A stretch of 64,000 nt of DNA from Fibrella aquatilis (GTDB lineage: Bacteria; Bacteroidota; Bacteroidia; Cytophagales; Spirosomataceae), in the NCBI RefSeq assembly GCF_017353255.1, contig NZ_JAFMYU010000028.1, positions 22,283-86,282 on the forward strand, written 5' to 3'. The position numbers and the translations under genes are program-made. The notes under the pieces were generated by a model. It saw only the letters and a list, made by a program, of their open reading frames with translations, did no database searches and was not told the DNA's origin. Positions 39,066-49,200 of the stretch are shown in pieces. How positions within the stretch are numbered: the first letter of the stretch is position 1; every line of letters starts with the position of its first letter.

Positions 39066-39530
39066 CAATCCCTTCAAAGCCGCCTTAACCCCTTCAAAAT
39101 CAGGCACGTTACCGGCGTTTTCGAGTACTTCAGCGTATTGGATTGTGCCGGTTTGGTCAATGACGAAGGCAGCGCGCTTGCTTACGCCTTTCATGTTCAT
39201 GACGAAGTTTTCGTAGAGCGCGCCATAGGCTTCCGACACCTCTTTATTGAAGTCAGACAGCAGCGGGAAGGGCAGGTTTTGCTCTGCCTTAAACTTAGCC
39301 AGTGTAAACGGTGAATCGACCGAAATAGCCAGGATATCGGCGTTGAGGTCGGCGTAGGTGTGCAGGTTGTCGCGCATCTCGCAGAGTTCGGCGGTGCATA
39401 CGCTAGTGAAGGCCATGGGGAAGAATAACAGCACTACGTTTTTCTGGGCGTAATCGCTCAGCGAGACAGGTTTGTTTTCCGATGAGAACAGGGTGAATGC
39501 AGGGGCTTGTTGTCCGATTTCCAGGGCCAT
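39060..39530 (-). CDS. Peroxiredoxin (AhpC/TSA, AhpE-like)
   Basis: The 156-residue protein is a thioredoxin-fold peroxiredoxin. The peroxidatic Cys45 sits in the canonical P-x(3)-T-x(2)-C motif (PMAFTSVC, 38-45), and Cys50 follows in TAELC. It reduces hydroperoxides in the cytoplasm using thiol donors. No signal peptide is present. The methyltransferase gene lies downstream on the same strand beyond a palindrome, and the ROK kinase gene is divergent, so the 103-bp gap 39531-39633 should contain both promoters. Confidence 0.93.
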   Translation of the reverse strand: MALEIGQQAPAFTLFSSENKPVSLSDYAQKNVVLLFFPMAFTSVCTAELCEMRDNLHTYADLNADILAISVDSPFTLAKFKAEQNLPFPLLSDFNKEVSEAYGALYENFVMNMKGVSKRAAFVIDQTGTIQYAEVLENAGNVPDFEGVKAALKGLN

Positions 39531-39633
39531 ATGCTTGCGTTGTTAGGCGATTTTAGTGGTTATGGCCGCAAAGGTAGGCGCAAAGAAGGCAAAGGCAGTA
39601 AGTTTGCTGTAGGCTATTAACCAACCATTTTTT

Positions 39634-40554
39634 ATGCAAACGTACTGGGGTATTGATCTGGGCGGTACCAAAATTGAAGGCGTCATTCTCTCTTCACCAT
39701 CACCCGATGCCGTCGTGATTCGGCAACGCATCGACACCGAAGCGCACCTGGGCTATGAGCACATTGTTGACCGGATTGTGCTGCTAATCGACCAGCTAAA
39801 AGCCGAAACCGGCTACACCCCCGATAAGATCGGTTTTGCCACGCCCGGTACGTTGGATCCCCGGTCGCAGACAATGAAAAACTGCAACACCACCTGCCTC
39901 AACGGACAGCCCCTGAAGCAGGCCCTGCTCGACCGGCTGGGTGTGGAGGTGAACCTGGCCAACGACGCCAACTGCTTTGCTCTGGCCGAGGCTACGCTGG
40001 GGGCCGTGCCCGCCGTAGCGCCCAATTTCCAGACCATGTTTGGCGTAATCATGGGCACGGGCGTAGGTGGCGGCGTGGTCTTCCGCGGGCAGGACGGGCA
40101 GGCAATGGTGGTCAACGGCAAGCAGGGCATTGGCGGCGAATGGGGCCATAACATCCTGGAAGAGAACGGCTACGACTGCTACTGTGGCAAAAAAGGCTGC
40201 AACGAGCAGGTCATTTCCGGCCCCGCGCTGCAACGCTTTTACCTGGAGCAAAGCGGCCAGAAACGCACTATGAAAGAGATTGTGGAACGCCATCGCGCAG
40301 GCACAGACCCCATTGCCACGCTCACGATGGAACGGTTGCTGCGCTACTTCGGTCGGGCCATTTCGGTTATCACCAACATCCTCGACCCTGACGTAATCGT
40401 CCTCGGCGGCGGCGTGGGCAACATCGATGAGCTATATACCGACGGTGTGGAGCAGCTCAAAAATTACATCTTCAACAACCGCGTGGTCGAAACGCCCATC
40501 ATCCGCCCCAAACTCGGCGACAGCGCCGGGGTGTTCGGGGCCGCGATGTTGTAG
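39634..40554 (+). CDS. ROK family sugar kinase
   Basis: The 306-residue protein starts with the ATP-binding motif GIDLGGTKIEGV (6-17). The catalytic Asp111 lies in NLANDANCFAL, the second phosphate motif is GTGVGGGVVF (141-150), and the zinc site is formed by His172 (GEWGHN) with Cys182, Cys184 and Cys189 (CYCGKKGCNE). This is the ROK glucokinase/fructokinase group; the particular hexose cannot be assigned. It is cytoplasmic and could feed sugars released by the glycosidases in this region into glycolysis. It ends before element G. Confidence 0.92.
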   Translation: MQTYWGIDLGGTKIEGVILSSPSPDAVVIRQRIDTEAHLGYEHIVDRIVLLIDQLKAETGYTPDKIGFATPGTLDPRSQTMKNCNTTCLNGQPLKQALLDRLGVEVNLANDANCFALAEATLGAVPAVAPNFQTMFGVIMGTGVGGGVVFRGQDGQAMVVNGKQGIGGEWGHNILEENGYDCYCGKKGCNEQVISGPALQRFYLEQSGQKRTMKEIVERHRAGTDPIATLTMERLLRYFGRAISVITNILDPDVIVLGGGVGNIDELYTDGVEQLKNYIFNNRVVETPIIRPKLGDSAGVFGAAML

Positions 40555-40567
40555 GGTGAATTCAATG

Positions 40568-40643
40568 TTCGAGGTCTAACGGTCAACGTTGCTTCGCACT
40601 GGAAGAATTACACAAAAAGTAACGTTGACCGTTAGGCCTTGAA
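40568..40643. repeat. 3'-end inverted repeat between convergent genes (element G)
   Basis: Arms 40568-40590 and 40621-40643 pair over 23 positions including two G-U pairs. The left arm contains GAGGTCTAACGGTCAACGTT and is followed by GCTTCGC at the start of the 30-nt loop. The element starts 14 bases after the ROK kinase stop and ends six bases before the stop of the convergent lipoprotein gene. It shares the GGTCTAACG module with element C. Confidence 0.88.
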
Positions 40644-40648
40644 ATGGA

Positions 40649-42022
40649 TTATTTAATAATTATTTCCTGATCATAAGGCTCACTGTCAAGATAGGCTGTC
40701 TCGCTTGTGTATAGCCTGTAGGTAACAACATACTGTCCAGTTGGTACATTAGCGGGTAGGGTAAACGAGATAAACCCACCACCATCTGGTCCGGCCAAAT
40801 AAAAGCTGCTTGGGATGTTTAGAGCTACATCAAACGAAGGTCCTCCCTGGGTAATTGATGTGAACACAAGCCGATCCTTTTTAGCTAGTGATATAGTATT
40901 TAAATCAACGCGGTAAACTGTTTCTCTTGTTAATGTACGTGTATTATCAGCTAGGTCAGCCGGGTACCCAACGGCAAATAAGATGGGCTGATTGGCGGTC
41001 CGCCTTATGTATGTGCTGATGGTGCTGGCGCTGCCTTTTGTTGCATATAATGTTGCTTTATAGGCTCCCGGCTTCACGTTTGTGGGTAATGTGATCCGCG
41101 CATTTCCGGTACGTTCATCAAAATCAGTGATGGGCATGCGCACAGAAAACCCTTTACGATTCGACAACACTACTTCTGGTTTAAACTCGTCGTACAAATT
41201 CAATCCCTGAACAACAAGCGACCTTTTTTCGTCGATATCCCAACTGATCGTCGCCAGGCGGGGCGTACCCCGTAGCATATTAATCAATCCTGGAATAGAG
41301 ATGGTTCGCCCATCTTCTTTCGACACCGTAACGTCGTAAATACCCGGTAATGCCCCGCTGGTAGCTACATACGCCCGGTCGGCACGGGCATCTGTGCAGG
41401 GTTGATAATCACTTGGACAAAAGCTCAGGTAAGTTGCATACTCGTAACCTGTCTCTCTATTGATCAATGTCACTTGTGTCCGTTGTCCGTCCAAGAAATT
41501 GCGAACCTCGATACTAGGCCGAACGGAGTAATCACCCGTTTCGGCGGTGACCGCTACGGGCGGCGACACCACGCTAAACATACCTGTGTGTTGCAGTTCT
41601 ATTTTGTACCAGGCCCACTGATTATCGAGCGGATTTACGACATACACATCACGGTATCGGCTTAACCCCGTATCCGTTAGCGAGAGCACCACATCCCGGC
41701 TGGGATTATTAAGTCCTATCGTGCATTGTGTACAGGAAAACGTGAGCGACAGGGCAGGTTTTACTACTGAATAGTTTTCGGGGAGTGTGACCGTTATTTT
41801 CCGGTTAACGGTATCAATCAGTATATTTTTAGTGGGCACGTCTGGTATAGTTGCCGTCAGCACCTTGGGTATAGGCCCTGGCACCACTGTTGACTGAACA
41901 GGCATTGGCGGAACAGGGGGCGCTGTAAATCGCCCCAGATCATCCTGCTTGCAGGTGGCCATGCCAAGAAAACTGAGCAGGCCTACCCAACCAGCCAGTT
42001 GGGAATAGAACCGTTTATTCAT
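40649..42022 (-). CDS. Putative lipoprotein with Ig-like beta domains
   Basis: I place the start at 42022 because it yields a lipoprotein signal (MNKRFYSQLAGWVGLLSFLG followed by MATC) with Cys24; the frame stays open upstream to 42127 but without a sensible N-terminus. The mature part, about 430 residues, looks like a series of beta-sandwich domains (for example TKNILIDTVNRKITVTLPENY and KPGAYKATLYATKG), and is preceded by a Pro-rich linker. No catalytic motif or named family is recognised. GC content is lower than in neighbouring genes. It probably sits on the outer membrane or faces the periplasm. Confidence 0.75.
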   Translation of the reverse strand: MNKRFYSQLAGWVGLLSFLGMATCKQDDLGRFTAPPVPPMPVQSTVVPGPIPKVLTATIPDVPTKNILIDTVNRKITVTLPENYSVVKPALSLTFSCTQCTIGLNNPSRDVVLSLTDTGLSRYRDVYVVNPLDNQWAWYKIELQHTGMFSVVSPPVAVTAETGDYSVRPSIEVRNFLDGQRTQVTLINRETGYEYATYLSFCPSDYQPCTDARADRAYVATSGALPGIYDVTVSKEDGRTISIPGLINMLRGTPRLATISWDIDEKRSLVVQGLNLYDEFKPEVVLSNRKGFSVRMPITDFDERTGNARITLPTNVKPGAYKATLYATKGSASTISTYIRRTANQPILFAVGYPADLADNTRTLTRETVYRVDLNTISLAKKDRLVFTSITQGGPSFDVALNIPSSFYLAGPDGGGFISFTLPANVPTGQYVVTYRLYTSETAYLDSEPYDQEIIIK

Positions 42023-42178
42023 TGTTGAGATCAGTTTATTATGTCCATATACACAATATAGATATAATGAACTGACCTCGACAATATACTTATGTAACGA
42101 ATTAGCAAGCCCAGCACGGAGATGCAAGACCCAAGTTTACGAGTCATCCTGCAAGGATAACAAGGCCACTAATGCCTC

Positions 42179-44200
42179 CTACACCATTTCCTTCTTCAAC
42201 TTCTCGCGTAGCTGAAATAGCTCGTCGCGGAGGCGGGCGGCTTCCATGAAGTCGAGGTCTTTGGCGGCGCGTTCCATGCGGAGTTGGGTGTCTTTGGCCA
42301 GCTTTTCCAGGTCGGTTTTGCCCATGTACTGCACCACAGGGTCGGCGGCAATGCGGATCTCTTCGGGTTCGACATAGAACTGTTTCACCTTCGAGTCGGC
42401 CACTTTGGTCTGCCCCATAATCGATTCGCGCGACCGCAAAATCGTGGTGGGGGTGATGCCGTTAGCCTCATTGTATTCGATCTGAATGGCGCGGCGGCGG
42501 TTGGTTTCGTCAATGGCTTTGGCCATCGACCCCGTAATGCGGTCGGCATACATGAGCACCTTGCCGTTCGAGTTCCGGGCGGCGCGGCCGATGGTCTGAA
42601 TCAGCGACCGGATGTCGCGCAGGAAGCCTTCCTTATCAGCGTCCATAATGGCCACCAGGCTCACTTCGGGCAAGTCGAGGCCTTCGCGGAGGAGGTTTAC
42701 GCCCACTAGTACGTCGAAGTTGCCGAGGCGGAGGTCGCGGAGGATTTCTACGCGGTCCAGCGTTTTCACCTCCGAGTGGATATAACGCGTTTTGATGCCT
42801 ACCCGCTCCAGGTATTTGCTCAGTTCTTCGGCCATGCGCTTGGTGAGGGTCGTCACCAGCACCCGCTCGTTGCGCTTCACCCGCGTGTCGATTTCTTCGA
42901 GCAGGTCGTCAATCTGGTTCAGGCTGGGGCGTACCGAAATTTCGGGGTCGAGCAGGCCCGTGGGACGGATAAGTTGCTCCACCACCACACCTTCGCTCTT
43001 GCGTAGTTCGTACTCCGATGGCGTGGCCGACACGTAGATGGTCTGCGGCGTGAGGTCTTCGTATTCCTGGAACGTAAGTGGACGGTTGTCCATGGCTGAG
43101 GGTAGCCGGAATCCATAGTCCACCAAGGCCACCTTGCGCGACCGGTCGCCGCCCCACATGGCCCGGATCTGCGGAATGGTCACGTGACTTTCGTCCACCA
43201 CCATCAGAAAATCATCTGGGAAATAGTCGAGCAGACAGAACGGGCGTTGGCCGGGCTGGCGGCGGTCGAAGTAGCGTGAGTAGTTTTCGATGCCCGAACA
43301 GTAGCCCAGTTCGCGCATCATCTCCAGGTCGAACTCGGTGCGTTCCTTGATCCGTTCGGCCTCCTGTTCGCGGTATTCCTTCTCAAAAAAGGCCACCTGC
43401 GCTACCAGATCATCCTGAATTTCGTGGATGGCGTTGTTGAGCGTATCGCGGCCTGTGACAAAGAGGTTGGCCGGGAAAATGCTCACCAGCTTCTCGTCAG
43501 AGAGCTTTTTGCCCGTGTCGGGGTCGATGCGCTGGATGCTCTCGATCTCGTCGCCGAAGAAAATCACGCGGTAGGCAAAGTCGGCGTAGGCCAGAAACAG
43601 ATCGACGGTATCGCCTTTGACGCGGAAATTACCCCGCGCAAATTCGCCTTCGGTGCGGCTGTAGAGAATGCTGACGAGCTTATGCAGGAAGGCGTTGCGC
43701 CCCATCCGTTCGCCCACGCCAATCCGGATCACGCTGGCCCGAAACTCGTCGGGGTTGCCCATGCCGTAGATGCACGAGACGGAGGCAATCACGATCACGT
43801 CGCGCCGTCCGGTCATCAGTTGCGAGGTAGCCGCCAGCCGCAGCTTTTCGATCTCAGCGTTGATGGCCAGGTCTTTCTCAATGTAGGTGTTGGTGGTGGC
43901 AATAAACGCCTCAGGCTGGTAGTAGTCGTAATAGGAGATGAAATATTCGACTGCGTTTTCGGGGAAAAACTGCCTGAATTCACCGTATAGCTGCGCTGCC
44001 AGGGTTTTGTTGTGGCTCAGAATCAGCGTTGGTCTATTTACTTGCTGGATTACGTTGGCGATAGAGAACGTTTTACCGCTCCCCGTGACCCCAAGCAAAA
44101 CCTGAGCCGGTTCATTGTTTTTCAGGCCTTTCACCAACTCGGCAATGGCCTTGGGCTGGTCGCCGGTAGGTTGAAAATCTGACGTGAGTTTAAAGTCCAT
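42179..44200 (-). CDS. uvrB: Excinuclease ABC subunit B
   Basis: The 673-residue protein is full-length UvrB. It has Walker A in LLGVTGSGKTFSIANV (about 35-50), the beta-hairpin region with YDYYQPEAFI, the helicase motif II segment VVDESHVTIPQ, the motif VGVNLLREGLDLPEVSLVAIMDADKEG, motif VI QTIGRAARN, and a C-terminal UVR domain (DFMEAARLRDELFQLREKL). It loads damaged DNA from UvrA and positions UvrC in nucleotide excision repair. No other uvr gene is present in the window. The gap to the SusD gene upstream contains a strong bidirectional terminator. Confidence 0.98.
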   Translation of the reverse strand: MDFKLTSDFQPTGDQPKAIAELVKGLKNNEPAQVLLGVTGSGKTFSIANVIQQVNRPTLILSHNKTLAAQLYGEFRQFFPENAVEYFISYYDYYQPEAFIATTNTYIEKDLAINAEIEKLRLAATSQLMTGRRDVIVIASVSCIYGMGNPDEFRASVIRIGVGERMGRNAFLHKLVSILYSRTEGEFARGNFRVKGDTVDLFLAYADFAYRVIFFGDEIESIQRIDPDTGKKLSDEKLVSIFPANLFVTGRDTLNNAIHEIQDDLVAQVAFFEKEYREQEAERIKERTEFDLEMMRELGYCSGIENYSRYFDRRQPGQRPFCLLDYFPDDFLMVVDESHVTIPQIRAMWGGDRSRKVALVDYGFRLPSAMDNRPLTFQEYEDLTPQTIYVSATPSEYELRKSEGVVVEQLIRPTGLLDPEISVRPSLNQIDDLLEEIDTRVKRNERVLVTTLTKRMAEELSKYLERVGIKTRYIHSEVKTLDRVEILRDLRLGNFDVLVGVNLLREGLDLPEVSLVAIMDADKEGFLRDIRSLIQTIGRAARNSNGKVLMYADRITGSMAKAIDETNRRRAIQIEYNEANGITPTTILRSRESIMGQTKVADSKVKQFYVEPEEIRIAADPVVQYMGKTDLEKLAKDTQLRMERAAKDLDFMEAARLRDELFQLREKLKKEMV

Positions 44201-44413
44201 TCGTGTTGTTGTGAATCTACCAATTTACGACAAAACGAACAGATAGGCAAGACGGCTTTAGAAGGTATTCTACGCTACTTCTTCGGGGCTACTCATTGTC
44301 AGCGTCAGTTTGGCGTTGAGCAATCGTACTAGTTCGTTTCTAAGGCAACTGTAGCCCCGCGCTAGTTACCCTTCGGTCAGGCTGGGCCGCTTCCATACTT
44401 CATGTTTCCAACT

Positions 44414-44453
44414 AAAAAAAGGCCCCTCAGCAGACGCTGAGGGGCCTTTTTTT
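44414..44453 (-). terminator. Intrinsic terminator of SusCD operon 1
   Basis: A perfect 17-bp stem is formed by seven A plus GGCCCCTCAG and its complement CTGAGGGGCC plus seven T, with the loop CAGACG. It begins 16 bases beyond the SusD stop on the minus strand. The A-run and T-run on both sides make it functional in either direction. Confidence 0.92.
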
Positions 44454-44469
44454 ACTAAAGCGAAACCAA

Positions 44470-46212
44470 TTAATACCCTGGGTTCTGTTTCAGCACAGAC
44501 TTACCCTGGTAGTCGATCTGCGTTTGCGGAATCGGCATGTATTCGTCTTTGCCCGGCGTGAACTTGGCTCCGCCATAGCCTACCGACAGCTTGGGCGATT
44601 CGTAGGCCAGGAATGCATTTAGTACCGGACCAGCCACACCCCAGCGCACGAGGTCATAGAAGCGGTGGCCTTCGCCCGATAGCTCCAGCTTCCGTTCAAA
44701 CTGCACCGCCGTACGGGCCGCCGCCTTATCGGCAAAGGGAGCCGTGTAGGGTTTGATCACGTAGTTAGCGGCGGGCTTACCGTCGGCACCCGTTACAAAG
44801 CCATCGGCGTTGGCAGCGCGGGCACGTACCTGATTGATGTACGTCTGCGCCGTAGCCAGGCTACCCACCTCAATTTCGGCTTCGGCGGCCATCAGCAGCA
44901 GGTCGGCAAAACGGATGATGTTGTAGTTGATGGCCGAATAACCGTCTGTCCATGAGCTACCGTCGGTGAGGGTTTTGTCCTGCGATTTGTAGAAGACGAA
45001 CTTCTTGGGCGAATAGGGTCCGGCAAAGCCCTGGTCACGAATCCAGTCGAGGCCGGGGTGAACCTGCCAGTCGAGATAGGGAATACCCCGCCGACCAATT
45101 GACCAGTCGAGGCGCGGGTCGACCGGGTTGGCATCGGGTGTAAACGGATCTTTCGAGGCAATACCCTGGTCGGTTTTCAACTGGTTGGCCCCCACATTAT
45201 ACGACCCGTCGAGCAGGGGCAGGCCGTTGGCGTTGGTGCGGAACGAGTTGGCCAATTCGAAGCTGGGCGCAAAGAACCCGCAGCAACCGGCTGGGCCATT
45301 GGAGCCGGTGTTGTAAGGGAAGTTGAGCACCAAATCGGGGTTGGCGTTGTCTGAACTACCCGTGTTGGCGGCTGCCTGCATAGCAAAGATCGACTCGGTA
45401 TTGTTATCACTGGCAGCGTTGAATACGTCGGCGTATTTAGCTACCAACGCGTACTTCTTGCCGCCTGATGTAACGCCGCTGGCAATGATCAGATCAAAAA
45501 GTGCTTTGGCAGGGGCGTATTTCTGCTGGTACATGTACGTCTTGGCCAGGTAAGAGGCCGCTGCCCACTTGTTGGCCCGACCCACTGCCCCCTGCGTGGC
45601 GGGCAGGTTATCATAAGCGGCTTTAAAATCGGCTTCGATGTTAGCCCAGATGTCCTTGTCGTTGGCTACCTTCTCAATCCCGCTGCCATAGTCCAGCGTC
45701 TCGTCAACGTAGGGGACCATATTAAACGACCGCTTCAGTTCGAAATAGTAGTGCCCCCGTAGGAAACGCGCTTCGGCCGTAATACGCGTTTTGTCGCCAT
45801 CAGACACCTCTGCCGATGCTGTTTTCAACGCCCTCAATACGGCGTTGGCCCGGCTAATGCCCTCATACATAGCATTCCACTTGTCATTAACCTGACCGCT
45901 GCTGGGCAACAGTTCATAGCGCTGAAAAGGCGTCAGCGCGTTGAAGTCACCGGCGTTCGACCCCTTGTTGGCCTCACCGCCCGAAATACTACCCCGTGTC
46001 CAGTTGTTTGAACTGGCCGACTGCGTAAACCCGCGGGCATTTAGCTGCGAATAGCTGCTGATCAGCAACCCATCAAGACCGGCCAGCGTTGTAAGCTGGT
46101 TGCTGGCCAACTGCCCCGTTGCCGGGATATTAAGAAACTTGTCATTGCAGGCAAACGTAGTCAGCACCAGCAGTGCCGTAGCTACCATTCCCTTTCCGAT
46201 GTATGTTTTCAT
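44470..46212 (-). CDS. SusD/RagB family nutrient-binding outer-membrane lipoprotein (pair 1)
   Basis: The 580-residue protein has a lipoprotein signal with Cys22 (VLTTFACNDKFL). The N-terminal TPR-like helical part includes the motif RAEARFLRGHYYFELKR (here TAEARFLRGHYYFEL), and the C-terminus has RFADLLLMAAEAEIEVG, followed by FERKLELSGEGHRFYDLVRWG, both diagnostic of SusD. It caps the SusC pore and binds the glycan or other nutrient at the cell surface. It follows its SusC gene by 16 bases, so the two form one operon ending at the terminator 44414-44453. Confidence 0.96.
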   Translation of the reverse strand: MKTYIGKGMVATALLVLTTFACNDKFLNIPATGQLASNQLTTLAGLDGLLISSYSQLNARGFTQSASSNNWTRGSISGGEANKGSNAGDFNALTPFQRYELLPSSGQVNDKWNAMYEGISRANAVLRALKTASAEVSDGDKTRITAEARFLRGHYYFELKRSFNMVPYVDETLDYGSGIEKVANDKDIWANIEADFKAAYDNLPATQGAVGRANKWAAASYLAKTYMYQQKYAPAKALFDLIIASGVTSGGKKYALVAKYADVFNAASDNNTESIFAMQAAANTGSSDNANPDLVLNFPYNTGSNGPAGCCGFFAPSFELANSFRTNANGLPLLDGSYNVGANQLKTDQGIASKDPFTPDANPVDPRLDWSIGRRGIPYLDWQVHPGLDWIRDQGFAGPYSPKKFVFYKSQDKTLTDGSSWTDGYSAINYNIIRFADLLLMAAEAEIEVGSLATAQTYINQVRARAANADGFVTGADGKPAANYVIKPYTAPFADKAAARTAVQFERKLELSGEGHRFYDLVRWGVAGPVLNAFLAYESPKLSVGYGGAKFTPGKDEYMPIPQTQIDYQGKSVLKQNPGY

Positions 46213-46228
46213 GTGTAGTTGTCAGGTC

Positions 46229-49200
46229 TTAAAAACCGAAGCTGATTTGGAAGTTGTACCCCCGCGTAACCGGGTAATTGCCGATGTCGATACCGAAGTT
46301 GGAATCAGCTGCACCACCCACCGCCGGGTCCAGACCAGTGTATTTGGTCACGGTAAACAGGTTGGTAGCCGATACGCCCAGTCGCAACCGGCTCAAGCCC
46401 GTGGCACCCAGCATTCGTGATGGAAATGTATACCCTGCCGATAGGTATTGCATCCGCAAAAACGAGCCGTCTTCCACATAGTAAGAGTTCGACTGGGTGT
46501 TGGTGCTGAAGTTCGATGCGCTCTCGAAAATGGGAATGTTCGTATTGGTATTGGTTGGGAGCCACGAATCCTTCACCCGGGCGCTCACCGCCGCGCCAGA
46601 AAACGACGTGTAAAAATCGGTGAACCAGCGCGAGTTATTGAAGATCTTGTTACCTAGCGACGTATACAGGTACGTGTTTACGTCGAACCCGCCGTAGCGT
46701 AGCGTCAGCGTTACCCCACCCGTAAACTTCGGTACGGGGCTGCCCAGATAAGCGCGGTCGGCATCATCAATTTTGCCGTCGCCGTTGGTATCGGCATACC
46801 GGAAACGACCCGGACCCGCACCGCTCTGATACGTAGCACTGGTAACGCTGGCGGGATTTGTGGATGCCGCTTTGGCAGCGTCCAGGGCAATCTTGTCGGC
46901 CGCCGCCACCTCTTCCTTACTCTGCCATAGACCAACCACATTATAGCCGTAGAACGACGAAATAGACTGCCCTGGCTCGTTACGCACCACGTTGGTACTC
47001 AGGCGTGTACCACCCGAATAGAAGTAGGGAGTGCCGGGAGCCAGCGCCTGAATCTGGTTGCTCAGAAAGCTACCAACCGCCGTTACTTCATACCCCACCT
47101 TGGGTGTCAGGTTGCCCCGCGTAATGACCGTGATATCGATACCCTGGTTGCGCATCTGGGCAATGTTTACCGCCGGCGCATTGGCCCGCACACCCACTAC
47201 ACCCGGCAAACCCAATTGAAACAACAGGTCGCGGGTATCTTTCCGCCACACGTCGAGGATTACTTCCAGCTTGTTGTTGAAGAATGAACCGTCGAAACCA
47301 AGGTTTGACGTGATACTGGTTTCCCATTTGGCATCGGCGTTGCCGATTCGGCTGCGGTAGAAGCCCGACTGAACAGAGGTGTTTGCCCCGGTAATGTCGT
47401 AGCCATTACCCGCGTTTGAGGCAAACAGGTTATACTGGTTGTTGGGGTCTACGTTATTCGAGTTGCCCATTAGCCCGTAGCCACCCCGAATCTTGAGGTC
47501 CGACACCCAGGGCACGCTCTTCATGAACGGCTCGGCCGAAATGCGCCATGCCGCCGAAAACGCCGGAAATACGCCATACCGGTTGTTGGCACCAAACTGC
47601 GACGAGCCATCGCGACGTACCGTACCCGACACAATGTATTTGTCATTGAGGGCATAGCGCGCCTGTGCAAACGTTGAAAAGAAGTTAACGCCAAGGCCGT
47701 AGCCACTACCCACCTGCCGCGTAGCACCCGGCGTAGTTGAACTAATGGTGACGTAGTTAGGATCTACCGTAAACGGGTTTAAGCCTGAGCCGTCAACGTT
47801 ACGGCCTGAACCTGTATTCAGCGCTTCGACACCCACCAGCGCGTTGATGCTGTGGATACCAAATTGCTGCTTGTATTGGGCCGTGTTGGTAAACGTCCAG
47901 GCCAGCCCGAAACCTGCTCCTTCGCCGTAGGTGAAGTTGGTGCCGTTTTCCGAGTTTTCGTACTGCGCCCGGCTGTAGTAGTTGTAGTAGTAGTTGCGGT
48001 ATGAGCCGCCGAGGCTGCTGCGCAGGGTCAGGGCTGGAATGACGTCATACTCCAGGTAGGCGTTGCCATAACCCACCAGGTTGGCGTTCAGGTTATTCTG
48101 CTGCCCGTCGCGGTTGGCTACCGGGTTGCGAGGGTTATTGAAGCCAGGCGCTGCCGTACCCGCATAGCCGCCAAACGAGTTGTATACCGGAATGATTGGT
48201 GGCATACGGAACGCCTGCAATACATCATTTTCATCGGAAGCTACCCCCTGACCACCACTACCACCTTGCAAACCGCGGGTTGAGAGGTAGGTAAACTGGA
48301 TGTTTTCGCCAAACCGCAGTTTCTTGGTAATGTCGAACTCGGTGTTGGCCCGTAGCGAATAGCGCGTGAAGTCGTTGAACTTTACAATGCCCGCCTGCTG
48401 CTGCATACCCAGGCTAATGTAGAACCGGCTGTAATCTGACCCACCCGAAAAGCCCAGCGTGTGGCGCATAAGCGGTGCCGTGCGCGTGATGGCCTTATAC
48501 CAGTCGGTACCCTCTTTGTTGGCCGGGATGACCAGGTAGATAGCCCCGTTGGCCGGGTTCACGTTGTACTTCTTCTGTTCCGCAGCCAGGTCTACGCCAC
48601 CCGTTACGCCAGACCGGTTACCCACCAGCAGGTATTCGGGCAACACCGGGGTTGGTCCTGAGCCATACTGACCACCCGCCAGGTTGGTGAAACTGTCGGG
48701 ACCCAGTGGTACGCCTTCCTGATACTTGTCATTTTTGCGAGACTGCCACGTCCAGTCAGCCTGTTCCTGTGGGTTCAGAATGGGCTGGCCCTTGCCAGGG
48801 TCTGTGGCACCAAACAGGCCATCATACGACACGGTGAGTTTCTGCGCCCGACGCTGCCCTTTCTTGGTCGTGTAGACAATGACGCCGTTGGCGGCCCGCG
48901 CCCCATAGATAGAGGCCGAAGCCGCATCTTTCAGCACCGTCGTGGTCTCGATATCGTCGGGTACCAGAAAATCGACGGTTTGGGTAGGTACGCCATCTAC
49001 CACATAGAGGGGCTGGTTACCCCCAAAAGCACCAAAGCCCCGCACCCGTATCTGACTGCTGGTGCCCGGCTGTCCGTTGGTAATCACCGTCAGGCCCGAC
49101 ACCCGGCCCTGCAATTGCTGCTCTACGTTACCTGACGGCACCGATTTGAGTTGCTGCGGCTGCACGGTAGACACTGCCCCGGACGTCTCGCGGCGGCTAT